This document shows positions 10,476 to 19,710 of a stretch of DNA of 64,000 bases, piece by piece (position 1 is the stretch's first letter; each line of letters opens with the position of its first letter). The notes beneath the pieces were generated by a model. The model saw only the letters and a program-made list of their open reading frames with translations. It was not told the DNA's origin and did not search any database. The stretch is taken from assembly GCA_900471525.1 (NCBI GenBank), contig UCEZ01000021.1:248001-312000 (forward strand), read 5' to 3'. Source of the stretch: Hyphomicrobiales bacterium. GTDB taxonomy: Bacteria; Pseudomonadota; Alphaproteobacteria; Rhizobiales; Rhizobiaceae. A program made the translations under genes and the position numbers.

Positions 10476-11422
10476 CAGGACGACCTTACCTCGGCTGCGC
10501 CGTACTGCTCGATTTCCCGGACGCCGAGAAGCCCGACGACGACGCCGGCGTGCATCGATGCGCGCAGGAAATACTGGTTCCGGCGAATAGGCGAGAAGAT
10601 GAATGCTGTGCTGGCGAGTGCGCAATAGCCGCTTTTGGCACCGGCAAGCGCCAGCTGGCGAATTTTGCCCGCCGGGCCGGACCCCGCATCAATCAGGCGG
10701 CCATGGGTCTGGCCGAAGCGGAACTTGCGTTTGGCAAGCCACGAAAAGGCGGCGCGCTTGGCCGGCACCGGCTCCTGAACCCAGGCAGCCGGCGCATAGG
10801 CAATCTTGCCTCCCATCCGGTGCATATGCGTGAAGAACTCGGTATCCTCTCCGCCGCTGCGACCGAGCGCGAGGTTGAAGCGCCGCCCGGCCAGCGATGG
10901 CGCGGCGAGGCGCAGAAGCGCATTGCAGGTGTAGCCGGTGACGATTCGCTCGCCGACCCAGACCGGAAATGTCGAATGAAAGTCGCCCCGCCGCATCCAG
11001 CGCGGGGCGTCCTTGCTGTAGACCGCCTTGACCGGGCCAAGCACAACATCCGCGTTGGTCGCCTCTGCCGTTTCGATCAGCCTGATGATCCAGTCTTCGC
11101 TCGCAGTCTCGTCATCATCGATAAATGCCAGGAAATCCCCTCTGGCACTGTCGAGGCAGGCATTGCGAGCAATCGAGATATTGGAAGACGGGCAGTGAAC
11201 ATAGACGATTTCGTGCGGCACGGAGGCGCGCAAGGCATTCACCCGGCCTTCCGCACTTGGCGTGTCGTCGTTATCCGCCACAATGATCCGGATATCCGCA
11301 CCATCGGGAACGGCCACAACAGCAAGCGAGCGCAACGTCTGCTCCAGCTCCGGTCGCCGATAGGTGCACACTCCGATATCGATGCGGAGGCTATGCTCTT
11401 TCCGATCCATATCTGTCCTCAT
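10475..11422 (-). CDS. exoM: ExoM, glucosyltransferase (family GT2)
   Basis: Predicted to add the fourth sugar of the succinoglycan repeat, by position and similarity. The 315-residue GT2 protein has the N-terminal fold DIGVCTYRRPELEQTL and the metal-binding FIDDDE motif typical of ExoM. The GTA-type catalytic region is followed by a C-terminal hydrophobic stretch. The start at 11422 overlaps the exoA stop (ATGA); an internal ATG at 11410 is an alternative. Confidence 0.9.
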   Translation of the reverse strand: MRTDMDRKEHSLRIDIGVCTYRRPELEQTLRSLAVVAVPDGADIRIIVADNDDTPSAEGRVNALRASVPHEIVYVHCPSSNISIARNACLDSARGDFLAFIDDDETASEDWIIRLIETAEATNADVVLGPVKAVYSKDAPRWMRRGDFHSTFPVWVGERIVTGYTCNALLRLAAPSLAGRRFNLALGRSGGEDTEFFTHMHRMGGKIAYAPAAWVQEPVPAKRAAFSWLAKRKFRFGQTHGRLIDAGSGPAGKIRQLALAGAKSGYCALASTAFIFSPIRRNQYFLRASMHAGVVVGLLGVREIEQYGAAEVRSS

Positions 11423-12417
11423 GAGGCAACCCGGCGATTGCGGAAGTCGAGAAGTTCGCGCCAGAAACCTGCAGACCAGGCGAAATGCATGACCATGGCG
11501 GAAACGGCGGCGAGCGGGCCGTAGGGGTTCTTCTCACCGAGCGCCATCCACACGCCGTAGCCGAGGCAGGCGACGGCCCAGAGGCCAAACGGAATAACGG
11601 CGGCCCAATTGATGATCGCGAGCAATGCGCCGACCGCTACCGGCGCGACGGCCAGCGGCAGCATCTGACGGATGCTCGGCATGGCGCGGTGTTTCATGAA
11701 ATTCTTTGCCCGACCGCGGCCATAGCCGAAATACTGGCGGAACAACGTGCCTGCCGTGCTGCGCGGATAGTAGATCATGCTGGTCTTGTCAGTCATCCAG
11801 ATCCGGTAGCCGGCCTTGTTGAGGCGGTAGTCGAATTCGGCGTCCTCGTTGTGGCTGAACATCTCGTCATAGCCGCCGACGGCCTGGAACGCCGAAATCC
11901 GCATCAGCGCATGATGACCGTGATCGGCCCAGTGGCCGGTAGCGCCCGTGCGATGCTTTGAGCCACCGTTGCCGAGTTTCGAATTCTGCGCATAGGCCGT
12001 AGCCTTCTGGAATGTGCTGAAGCCGACAGTCTGCATCGCCACCACCACGGAGTCCGCACCGGTCGCAATCGCATCCTCCATCAGGCGCTGGCAATAATCC
12101 GTCGGATATTCGCCATGCGCATCGATGCGGATCATATATTCATAATCCGCACCGAGCGTTCCGACAGCGAGATTGACGGCAGCGCTCTGGATCTTCTTCG
12201 GGTTGTCGAGCAGCCTGACCTTCGGATTGACGACGGCGATCCGCTGGACGATGTCGCGCGTGCCGTCGGTGCTTCCACCATCGACCACAACGAGATCGGC
12301 ATCGAGGTCCTGCATCGCGCCGGCGAGCTTGGCGATCAAGGCTTCGATATACTTTGCCTCGTTGAGGCAGGGGATGACGATAAGGCTGCGGCCATGCTTC
12401 AGATCATCGGCTTTCAT
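11419..12417 (-). CDS. exoA: ExoA, glucosyltransferase (family GT2)
   Basis: In S. meliloti ExoA adds the first glucose (beta-1,3) to the lipid-linked galactose. The 332-residue product has IVIPCLNEAKYIE, DGGSTDGT and IDAHGEYP, and the C-terminal third contains hydrophobic segments (about residues 245-310) that would anchor it in the inner membrane, as in known ExoA. The ATG at 12417 overlaps the exoL stop (ATGA). The longer open frame upstream lies inside exoL and is not used. Confidence 0.92.
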   Translation of the reverse strand: MKADDLKHGRSLIVIPCLNEAKYIEALIAKLAGAMQDLDADLVVVDGGSTDGTRDIVQRIAVVNPKVRLLDNPKKIQSAAVNLAVGTLGADYEYMIRIDAHGEYPTDYCQRLMEDAIATGADSVVVAMQTVGFSTFQKATAYAQNSKLGNGGSKHRTGATGHWADHGHHALMRISAFQAVGGYDEMFSHNEDAEFDYRLNKAGYRIWMTDKTSMIYYPRSTAGTLFRQYFGYGRGRAKNFMKHRAMPSIRQMLPLAVAPVAVGALLAIINWAAVIPFGLWAVACLGYGVWMALGEKNPYGPLAAVSAMVMHFAWSAGFWRELLDFRNRRVAS

Positions 12418-13613
12418 AGCAGTCCACCCTTGTTGCTTTGCGTTTGGGAAAGCTCTTGCATCGATGCGGAATGGGTGTCGTTGGCGCGGAGCGCTGCCAG
12501 CCGATTGACCAGCCGCTGGCAATCAGCGCGGTCGAAGACCCAGCTTTGCGAACCCGTCGCTGCGACCTTGCCAAACTCCTGGAGATAGCGTTCCGGCGTC
12601 ATGTCGGCCAAAAGAGCAGCAAGCGCCGAGTTTTCGGCACGGTCCAGTACGAGGCCGATGTGCTTTGCACTGATAAAGCGCGCGGTCTCCGTACCGCGCA
12701 TGGCAATCGGAACGGCGTTGTAGCGGCATCCCTCGTAAAGCCGGTTCGGCAGGAGCCAACTCGAGTTCAAACCTTCCTCAAAGAAGTCGATGCCCCAGGA
12801 AAACTGCACTTCGTCATAGATCCGGGCAAGGTCCTCCGGATTCCTGTAGGCCCCATGAAAACTCATGAACGGTTCGTTTTCGACGAAGCCGTCAAAGTCG
12901 TCGAATTCCGAATAGGCAGGACGACCGCGCAGCACGACTTCGAATTTCCCGTCCATCGCGCGGGTGAATTCGGCGAGCAGCGTCAGCGACTTCCGGCATC
13001 GCAACGCGCCAAACCAGCCGATCTTCCAAGGCTCACCGGGCTGCGGCGGACGGGGGCGGGCGGTTTGCATCGCCGCGCTGTCAGTGAGCTCGATCACCTG
13101 GTTTTCCAGAAGCAGCGTCGGTGCTTTCAGCCGGGAGATCGGCCGGAAATAATTCTCGACGAAAGCCGGCGAGCTGGTGACTAGCAGGCTGACATTCCGC
13201 CCCAGATACTGTTCGGCGGCACGAAGGGTTCGGCCGGCAAAGTCCTTGCGCAGTAGGAGGCGGTGAATGTCCAGGCACTCGTAGACGATCGGAACATCGC
13301 CGCCAAAAATCGCATTTGCCCTATTGGCAAGGGCAAGCATTTCGAGATTGCGGGCGATGACGATATCGGGCCTCTTGGCCCCGCGGAGTTTGCGGCGCAG
13401 AAGCACCGCCGCCTTGGCGACTGCGGCGATCCGCTGGCCAAACCGTCCGTCCTTGGTCAAGCCGAGTTCGATGACACCGCTGGCGGCAGGCGCATCCGCG
13501 CCACGCCGGAAGCCCGCCACCGTCACTTTGGCACCACCCGCCTCAAGCGTCAGGGTCCTGCGCCTGATCGCGGGATCTGCTACATCATGTGCCAGGTACA
13601 ATACGTCCAGCAT
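12414..13613 (-). CDS. exoL: ExoL, glucosyltransferase of succinoglycan synthesis
   Basis: Predicted to add the third sugar. The 399-residue protein has a GT-B-like layout: an N-terminal nucleotide-fold with VLYLAHDVADPAIRRR, a middle block WKIGWFGALRCRKSL that resembles the start of a GT4 donor domain, and PNRLYEGCRYNAVPI with the acidic residue of the donor site. A good ribosome site, AGGAA, precedes the ATG by six bases. It is 89 bases downstream of exoK, the widest gap between exoH and exoN, so an internal promoter is possible. Confidence 0.9.
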   Translation of the reverse strand: MLDVLYLAHDVADPAIRRRTLTLEAGGAKVTVAGFRRGADAPAASGVIELGLTKDGRFGQRIAAVAKAAVLLRRKLRGAKRPDIVIARNLEMLALANRANAIFGGDVPIVYECLDIHRLLLRKDFAGRTLRAAEQYLGRNVSLLVTSSPAFVENYFRPISRLKAPTLLLENQVIELTDSAAMQTARPRPPQPGEPWKIGWFGALRCRKSLTLLAEFTRAMDGKFEVVLRGRPAYSEFDDFDGFVENEPFMSFHGAYRNPEDLARIYDEVQFSWGIDFFEEGLNSSWLLPNRLYEGCRYNAVPIAMRGTETARFISAKHIGLVLDRAENSALAALLADMTPERYLQEFGKVAATGSQSWVFDRADCQRLVNRLAALRANDTHSASMQELSQTQSNKGGLL

Positions 13614-13702
13614 GAAAACTTCCTGTTTTCCGCTCAGCCTGCGCTAAGCCTAGTTCAGTTTTTTGTGCGCTGCAACATTCCTGTTGCGGATGCGAACAAG
13701 CT

Positions 13703-14485
13703 TCAGTCGAGTGTGCAGGTGATGGACTCCGGAAACAGGCATTTTTCGCCGGGTGTCGTGAAGGCGACGCGATCGATCTGCATTTTTGCCGGACCCTGAT
13801 AGTCGAACTTGCCCATCCAGTCGCTCAGGGTGTCAGTACCCCAGAGGCTGAAGAAGATTTTCTGGTCGTTGACGGGAATCTTCGCAGGATCGGTAACGTC
13901 CTGTACCAGAGTGCCGTTGAGGTAGTAACGCAGCCGGCCCTTCTCCCAGACAAAGGCATAATCGTTGAAGTCGGCATTGGCGCCACCGGCGATATCCACC
14001 AGTTTCTCGTTGCCGCCCTTGGCGGAAATATACTGGTTGACCTGGACCTTGCCGGAATCCTTGCCGAGAACCTCGAAGTCGATCTCGTCATGGGGCTTCT
14101 TGTCCGTCGGTCCGATATAGGTGAAGAAAGCGGAGTTCAGGCCGGAGCCATCGGCCGTCTTGATGCGCGCCTCATAGGTACCGTAGCCGAAGCGCTTGCG
14201 GGTCTGGATCTCGCCGCAGGCGTAGTCGCGCTTGCCAGTTTTGCGTTGCTCGAAGGTCAGCTCGAGCACGCCGTTTTGAACCGAGACCTGCTTTTTCGAC
14301 CAAGTGCAGTTCTGATGGGCGCCATTGTCCCAGCCATCCGAGATGTACCAGATCTTTTTATCGATCTTGTCGAAATTCTCGACGAAGGAGGTGCCTGAGT
14401 TTGCGTTCTCTGCGAAGGCCGGCACAGGAAGTCCTGCGAAGAGAACCGCAAGGGTGGCGAGCGTTTTTGAGATCGATTGTGTCAT
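13703..14485 (-). CDS. exoK: ExoK, secreted endo-beta-glycanase (family GH16)
   Basis: Depolymerase that cleaves nascent succinoglycan, helping set the low-molecular-weight fraction. The 260-residue precursor starts with a signal peptide (hydrophobic residues about 8-22, likely cleavage after AFA at 25). The GH16 active-site block HDEIDFEVLG gives Glu134, Asp136 and Glu138 as catalytic residues. Four cysteines (60, 90 and two near the C terminus) could form disulfides. The start overlaps the exoH stop (ATGA). In S. meliloti ExoK is exported by the PrsDE type I system; whether this one with a clear signal peptide uses Sec is open. Confidence 0.93.
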   Translation of the reverse strand: MTQSISKTLATLAVLFAGLPVPAFAENANSGTSFVENFDKIDKKIWYISDGWDNGAHQNCTWSKKQVSVQNGVLELTFEQRKTGKRDYACGEIQTRKRFGYGTYEARIKTADGSGLNSAFFTYIGPTDKKPHDEIDFEVLGKDSGKVQVNQYISAKGGNEKLVDIAGGANADFNDYAFVWEKGRLRYYLNGTLVQDVTDPAKIPVNDQKIFFSLWGTDTLSDWMGKFDYQGPAKMQIDRVAFTTPGEKCLFPESITCTLD

Positions 14486-15633
14486 CGTGTCACTTTTTCC
14501 TCTGGGGAATAGGTATCGGACCAGCCCTTCTGGCTGGCCCCGCTCTCTTTCGCCCGCTTCGGTGCGGAACGGGAACCGCCCGCGCGGCTACCGGTCAAAA
14601 CAGCATGCAGCCGCGGCGTCATGCGCTTTGCGATATTGTGCGAGGCCACGAGAATGAGGAGGGCAAGGATCGGCGTCGAGAAGTAGAAGAGCGGATAGAG
14701 CCCGGGATGTGCCGCCCGGTTCCAGATCATCCAGAACGCGATGAGCAGCGGGTAATGGGCGCAAAAGATCCAGAAGCTCAGGCCTTCCGATTGGGAGAGC
14801 CGTTGTCCGAGGCGTGAGCGAATAAGGATCGCCGAGATTGCCCAGGAGCCGACAATGCCGCAAATCGCCGTCACGCTGCGCAACATGTCGATCCAGACCG
14901 GATAGTCGGGGCCTGTCCAGTAAAGCGCGGTCGCCAGCGTCACAGCTGCCGCGAGAAACAGGGCGGCTATTTTTTCCGCATGCGGATCAAGCATCCGGAT
15001 ATCGATCTTGTGCAGGCTCGCATAGATGCCGCAACTGAAACCGAACAGGATCGACTTTTTCAGAAAAATGCCGTTGGGGACCGGAAACACCGCGTAGACG
15101 AAGAAGATCGCCAGCATAGTTAGCGGGTACCGCTTGATCAGAATGCCGAGAATGGGCGCGAGCAGGATACAGAGTACCAGGTCTCGCAGGAAATAGAGCG
15201 GAACGTTGATCGGCAGACCTTCGATCGCAAAGGCGAGCGTCACCAGTTCGCGCGGTGTCGCGTGGATTGCGTCGGGAAGATAGCCAAAACCGAGACCGCT
15301 TCTCTGCACGATGAGAACAAGTGCCAGAAAGGAGAGATTCCAGATCAGGAATGGGAGCAGAACCGTTCGTGCCTTCGAGCGAATCGTCTTGCCGTAGTCG
15401 AAGGCATCAAGCCCTCGCCGGAACAGAAGATAGCCGGAAATCGCGCTCAGACACGGCACGCCGACGCGGAAAAGACTGTCGCCCAGGAAGACACGGATCC
15501 AGTCGACGAAGCCGTTGTCGCCGAGAAATGGGCTGGTCTGCGGATCATAGGGAACGTGTACGAAGACAATTCCAGAGATGAGCAAGATGCGCATCAGATT
15601 GATCCGCGATGATATGTTCGCGTCGATAACCAA
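14482..15633 (-). CDS. exoH: ExoH, succinoglycan O-succinyltransferase (acyltransferase 3 family)
   Basis: Multi-span inner-membrane acyltransferase that adds the succinyl group to the seventh sugar in S. meliloti. The protein begins with the family pattern SRINLMRILLISGIVFVHV, in which the arginines and the first-helix histidine are typical, and has about ten hydrophobic segments. The start is uncertain: there is no ATG before the conserved first helix. I prefer the TTG at 15633, preceded by AGAGGG; the frame is open to a TTG at 15681, which would give 399 residues. It overlaps exoK at its 3' end. Confidence 0.88.
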   Translation of the reverse strand: MVIDANISSRINLMRILLISGIVFVHVPYDPQTSPFLGDNGFVDWIRVFLGDSLFRVGVPCLSAISGYLLFRRGLDAFDYGKTIRSKARTVLLPFLIWNLSFLALVLIVQRSGLGFGYLPDAIHATPRELVTLAFAIEGLPINVPLYFLRDLVLCILLAPILGILIKRYPLTMLAIFFVYAVFPVPNGIFLKKSILFGFSCGIYASLHKIDIRMLDPHAEKIAALFLAAAVTLATALYWTGPDYPVWIDMLRSVTAICGIVGSWAISAILIRSRLGQRLSQSEGLSFWIFCAHYPLLIAFWMIWNRAAHPGLYPLFYFSTPILALLILVASHNIAKRMTPRLHAVLTGSRAGGSRSAPKRAKESGASQKGWSDTYSPEEKVTR

Positions 15634-16036
15634 GACGACACCCTCTGTTCGGCCGCTCTCTCCCCAAAGCAGCGGTTTCAACCAGAGCAGGCTTCAACCT
15701 GCATCTCGAAAGATAGGGCAGTACTCCTCGAAAAATATGGCGATGCAGCAGAAAAATTCAGTTTTATGCTGCAATGCACGCAATCATGGAGAGAAAAACT
15801 GTCGGCAGGGAATGTTCGATTTCCGCTCGGCATCCCGAAAAATTGCGTGAGGGTATGGTGTTGCGGAATATCAGAATATTCCAATAGAGCCGCACTGGCA
15901 GCGATTTCCCCGCGCAAAAATTAGCTATGGAAATGCGCCATTTTGCACGTCTCGGTTTATAAACTCGTTCCGGTGCGTGTGAGCGTGTGTCGAAATAAGG
16001 CGCCTGTGCAACCTCACGGACATGCTTTGCCATGGT
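15634..16036. other. Gap between exoT and exoH; exoI absent
   Basis: About 400 bases without a convincing gene. In S. meliloti the exoI gene lies here between exoH and exoT. The only sizeable frame, on the minus strand at 15764-16033 (89 residues), shows no nuclease-like motif and no family I know. The stretch is locally richer in A and T and probably holds the promoter for exoHKLAMONP. Confidence 0.6.
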
Positions 16037-17521
16037 TCACGCGGGAGTGTTTTTTGCCCCGCCGCGACCTCGCCTGTTTTTGACGAGCTGGTAGATTTTC
16101 ATCAACAGCGGACGCTCAGAAAGAAGCACGAAGACGACATAGATCAATCCACCGATGACGGCACCTACGAGAATCTGCAGGACCGGATTTGGCATGAGAG
16201 GGCCGAAAGTATCGAGCAGGTAGCGAACCGCGAGGGCCATCGCCAGTGCCATCAGCATCGGGCGACTGCTGATATACAGGCCCTTGAAGAACGGCGTCCC
16301 GTCCGCCCGGAAGACCGCCCAGGAATAACCAACCAGCGTCACGGCATTGACGATGCAGAGCCAGATCATCGCGTCGATCAGAGTGCCCGTGCTTGCGCCA
16401 TAGGCGACCGCGGCGGTGGTCAGGATCGCGCGGATGATGGCCGACCAGAATAGCGCCCGGCCATGGCCAACGCCTTTGAGATAGGGAATGAAGGTGCTGC
16501 AGGGCGTAAGGATGCCCTTGGAAAGCGCCAGCAATCCGAGCACCGGCCACGCATTGGCCCATTGCTGGCCGAAGAGCACGCGCATGGACGGCTCGGCCAG
16601 TGCCCAAAGTCCGAACATCATCGGTGCCAGAAGCACCGTGGTCACCTGCGTCGAGAACATCAGCGCCTGCGACCGGCGTTCCTTGTCGTCCATCATGCCG
16701 CTGAAAGCGGGAAACAGAACACCCATGACGGCCGAAAGCACGACCTGGTTCGGAATGCTGGCAAACCGGTTTGCGGCCGAATAGGCGCCGGCATCGGCAA
16801 GGCCGAGATAGCGCGAGATGATCACCATCGGGGACTGGAAGGTGATGAAGTTGGCAACTTCCGAACCCATCATGCCGAGGCTGAAACGGCTCAATCCGAG
16901 GACGCGCCCGGGGTGGAAGACGAAGCGCGGCATATAGTGCGAGACGGCGTAGAGACCGCACAGGCGCACAAGAGCGGAGACGAAAAGCTGTGCCATCAAC
17001 GCCCAGACGCCCCATCCGAAAATTGCCAGGACCACGGCAACGATGGCGCCGAGCGATTCGGAAATCATGCTCCAGACGGCATCCTTGCTGAAGTTCATGC
17101 GCCGGGCGAGCAGCGAATAGGCAACGTCGCCGCCGAGTTGAAGCGGAATGAGAAAACTCATGACTTTCAGCAGGTAAGCTGCTTCCGGAGCGCCCAGAAG
17201 TGCGGCAAAGAAGTCCGCCCAGACGAAAAGCCCAAGGGCCATCAGGCAGGAAATCGCAAGGTTTGCCCAGAAGACCGAATGGACGGTCTCCATTTCCTCC
17301 TCACGCTGAATGACCAGCGCCGAGGTCAGTCCGGCCCCGCCGATCATGGCGAGAAACTGCACCACTGTGAGCGCCACGGCGACAGCGCCGAACTCCTCCG
17401 GGGTGAGAATACGGGCCAGAATTGGCACGGTGACAAACTTAAGCCCGAATGTACTTGTCTTGGATAAAATGCTCCAACCGACATTGCTCGTGACGGATTT
17501 GACGTTAACTGTAGGGGGCAT
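16037..17521 (-). CDS. exoT: ExoT, Wzx-type lipid-linked oligosaccharide flippase
   Basis: Polytopic inner-membrane transporter of the polysaccharide-transporter (PST/MVF-like) family, predicted to flip the completed lipid-linked octasaccharide to the periplasm. The 494 residues contain about twelve to fourteen hydrophobic segments and a basic C-terminal tail (NRRGRGGAK). The N terminus VGWSILSKTSTFGLKFV is typical of the family. AGGAT precedes the ATG by about seven bases. It is transcribed divergently from exoW, sharing a 115-base intergenic region. Confidence 0.92.
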   Translation of the reverse strand: MPPTVNVKSVTSNVGWSILSKTSTFGLKFVTVPILARILTPEEFGAVAVALTVVQFLAMIGGAGLTSALVIQREEEMETVHSVFWANLAISCLMALGLFVWADFFAALLGAPEAAYLLKVMSFLIPLQLGGDVAYSLLARRMNFSKDAVWSMISESLGAIVAVVLAIFGWGVWALMAQLFVSALVRLCGLYAVSHYMPRFVFHPGRVLGLSRFSLGMMGSEVANFITFQSPMVIISRYLGLADAGAYSAANRFASIPNQVVLSAVMGVLFPAFSGMMDDKERRSQALMFSTQVTTVLLAPMMFGLWALAEPSMRVLFGQQWANAWPVLGLLALSKGILTPCSTFIPYLKGVGHGRALFWSAIIRAILTTAAVAYGASTGTLIDAMIWLCIVNAVTLVGYSWAVFRADGTPFFKGLYISSRPMLMALAMALAVRYLLDTFGPLMPNPVLQILVGAVIGGLIYVVFVLLSERPLLMKIYQLVKNRRGRGGAKNTPA

Positions 17522-17636
17522 GGCGTAAATCCTGTGTAGCGATGGGGAGGATCAAGGCAGGGGAGAGAGGCGCGGGAGGCGCAGCCTGAGGGAGGAGACC
17601 AGCAACATCTTCTAGACAAACCGCAAGGACGAAAAG

Positions 17637-18596
17637 ATGGCGAAATTTACGGTTATCATTCCTTACTACCAGAAACAGGCTGGAATTCTGCAACGGGCAC
17701 TGGAGTCCGTTTTCGCGCAGAGTTACCAGAATTTCGATATCATCATCGTTGATGATCAATCTCCCTTCCCGATCGAAGGCGATCTCGATAGCCTGCCGGA
17801 TGAGCAGCGCGCGCGCATCAGCGTGATCAAGCAGCCGAACGCCGGGCCGGGCGGAGCACGTAACACGGGTCTCTACAACGTTCCGGCGCAAACGGATTTT
17901 GTTGCTTTTCTCGATTCCGACGACCTTTGGACCAAGGATCATCTCCAGAACGCGGTCGATGCGATGACCCGCTTCGAATCGGATTGCTACTGGGCTTCCA
18001 TCACCGGTGGCGATGCCTTTTATTACCATTTCGGAATGGCCGAACTGGAAGAAACCGCGACCGTAACCCGGCTTTCCGAGAGCCCGCGGGTTATTGAAAT
18101 TCCGGAATTCTCCAGGGTCATGCTCCGGAATTGGGGCTTTTTGCATCTGTCCTGCATGGTCATCGGGCGAAAGTTGTTCGAGACCGTACGCTTCGAAGCA
18201 GAGCTTCGCCTGGCGGCGGAGGATGTGCTGTTCTTCTGCGATTGTGCGATTGCAGCCGAACGGGTCATCCTTTGCAATGAGGCAGGTGCGGTTCGCGGAG
18301 AAGGCGTCAATATCTTCCATAGTATCGATAGCGATTCTCCGCAGTTTCTCTCGCAGCAGTTCAACACCTGGGTTGCGCTCGATACACTGGAAGGGCGATT
18401 TCCACGCAGAACAGCGGAGGCCGCTTCCATCCACTCCTACAAGCATACCGCGAGGAAACAGGCTCTCTGGAGTCAGGCGCGTTTGGTCAAGCGACGGAAA
18501 ATGCCGCAGTTCAGTCTTCTCGCACGCTGGGCCTGGCGCGACCCCAAGCTGTTGCAAAGCGCGCTTCAGCTTGCCGTCGGCAAATTATCACGTTAA
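17637..18596 (+). CDS. exoW: ExoW, glucosyltransferase (family GT2)
   Basis: Predicted to add the seventh glucose (beta-1,3) of the side chain. The 319-residue GT2 enzyme has TVIIPYYQKQAGILQRAL, VDDQSPFP and the metal-binding FLDSDDLW. AAGGA lies seven bases before the ATG. It heads a plus-strand pair with exoV, about 105 bases downstream. Confidence 0.92.
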   Translation: MAKFTVIIPYYQKQAGILQRALESVFAQSYQNFDIIIVDDQSPFPIEGDLDSLPDEQRARISVIKQPNAGPGGARNTGLYNVPAQTDFVAFLDSDDLWTKDHLQNAVDAMTRFESDCYWASITGGDAFYYHFGMAELEETATVTRLSESPRVIEIPEFSRVMLRNWGFLHLSCMVIGRKLFETVRFEAELRLAAEDVLFFCDCAIAAERVILCNEAGAVRGEGVNIFHSIDSDSPQFLSQQFNTWVALDTLEGRFPRRTAEAASIHSYKHTARKQALWSQARLVKRRKMPQFSLLARWAWRDPKLLQSALQLAVGKLSR

Positions 18597-18701
18597 CCTT
18601 CGCAGGTGCAGCATTTTTTTTGCTGTGCACAACGGAGGTGCTCGGCAGCTTACGCATGTCGTGTCTTTTCAAGCCCCTTGGCAATGCAGACGGAGATGGT
18701 C

Positions 18702-19652
18702 ATGGACCCCTATTACTGGGAATCGCAGCACGGAAATTTTGGCGACGACCTCAATCTGTGGCTATGGGATTTCTTGATCCCGGGCTTTCGTGACGTTCAC
18801 GCAGAAACCCTTCTCGTCGGCGTCGGTACGGTGCTCAACCGCGTGCTCCTACCGGAAGGCCGGCACAAGCTGGTGCTCGGCAGCGGCTTCGGCTACGGCA
18901 CGCTGCCAGATATGAGTGACAAAAACGAATGGGACATCCGCTGCGTTCGCGGCCCCCTGACTGCGCAGAAGGTGGGCATTGATCCAAAGCTCGGCATCAT
19001 CGACCCGGCCGTCATGGTCGCCGAAATGCCCGAATTCAAGAACCTGCCGAAGAAGCACAAGAAGAGTTTCGTTCCCCATTGGGAATCGGCCGCTGCCGGC
19101 ATATGGCCGGTCATTTGCGGAGCCGTTGGCCTGCACTACATCGACCCGCGCGGCGACGCCAAGGAGGTCATTCGCGACATCGCCCAGTCGGAATTGATCG
19201 TTGCGGAATCGATGCACGGCGCGATTCTCGCCGATGCCTTCCGCGTGCCGTGGGTGGCGGTCACGACCTCAAGCAGTATCAACAGCTTCAAATGGAGCGA
19301 CTGGGCCCAGACCGTTGGTGTAACCTATCGTCCACGTCACGTTCCGGTATCAACCCGGGCCGAAGCGATCGCCAAGGGCGCGCGTTTCTGGGGCATGGGC
19401 TTCGACAGCAAGCAGCCGGCGCTGGAGGATCCGAACAAACGGCAGATCGACGACAGCGCGATGATTGCCGTGCGCGACCCCAAGCAGACGTCGCTGCGGG
19501 TTGCCGCTAAGCAGCTACTCGCAGCGCCATCGGCCCTGTCGCTGTGGCAGGCGGCACGCGCGGCTCCGCAACTCAGTGCAGATGACGTTCTGGCCGAGCG
19601 GAAGGAACGTTTTCTGGCGGTTATCGAGAGCGTGCGCCGCGACTACCTCTAA
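18702..19652 (+). CDS. exoV: ExoV, ketal pyruvyltransferase
   Basis: Adds the pyruvyl ketal to the terminal glucose; the substituent is needed for export and polymerisation in S. meliloti. The 316-residue protein belongs to the polysaccharide pyruvyl transferase family: YYWESQHGNFGDDLN at the N terminus, then LVLGSGFGYG and VAESMHGAILADAF with the conserved His. I chose the ATG at 18702 because GGAG sits six bases upstream and the conserved block begins directly; the frame is open to 18606 and also has ATGs at 18684 and 18696. It is convergent with exoU. Confidence 0.92.
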   Translation: MDPYYWESQHGNFGDDLNLWLWDFLIPGFRDVHAETLLVGVGTVLNRVLLPEGRHKLVLGSGFGYGTLPDMSDKNEWDIRCVRGPLTAQKVGIDPKLGIIDPAVMVAEMPEFKNLPKKHKKSFVPHWESAAAGIWPVICGAVGLHYIDPRGDAKEVIRDIAQSELIVAESMHGAILADAFRVPWVAVTTSSSINSFKWSDWAQTVGVTYRPRHVPVSTRAEAIAKGARFWGMGFDSKQPALEDPNKRQIDDSAMIAVRDPKQTSLRVAAKQLLAAPSALSLWQAARAAPQLSADDVLAERKERFLAVIESVRRDYL

Positions 19653-19671
19653 GCCACAGCCACAACTTCGC

Positions 19672-19710
19672 CCGCCGTCAACCCTTGCCTTAAACGGCAG
19701 TTGACGGCGG
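19672..19710. terminator. 11-bp perfect hairpin between convergent exoV and exoU
   Basis: CCGCCGTCAAC at 19672-19682 pairs exactly with GTTGACGGCGG at 19700-19710, with a 17-base loop. It lies in the exoV-exoU convergent gap and covers the last codons and the stop of exoU. There is no clear T-tract on either side, so termination is inferred from position and stem strength. Confidence 0.5.

Noticed and set aside
15764-16033. 89-residue frame in the exoI position
   Set aside because: No nuclease-like motif, no ribosome site and random-looking composition, so I do not call it exoI.
16463-17467. 334-codon open frame antisense to exoT
   Set aside because: Rich in His, Gln and Arg, no domain; the minus strand encodes a full-length flippase.
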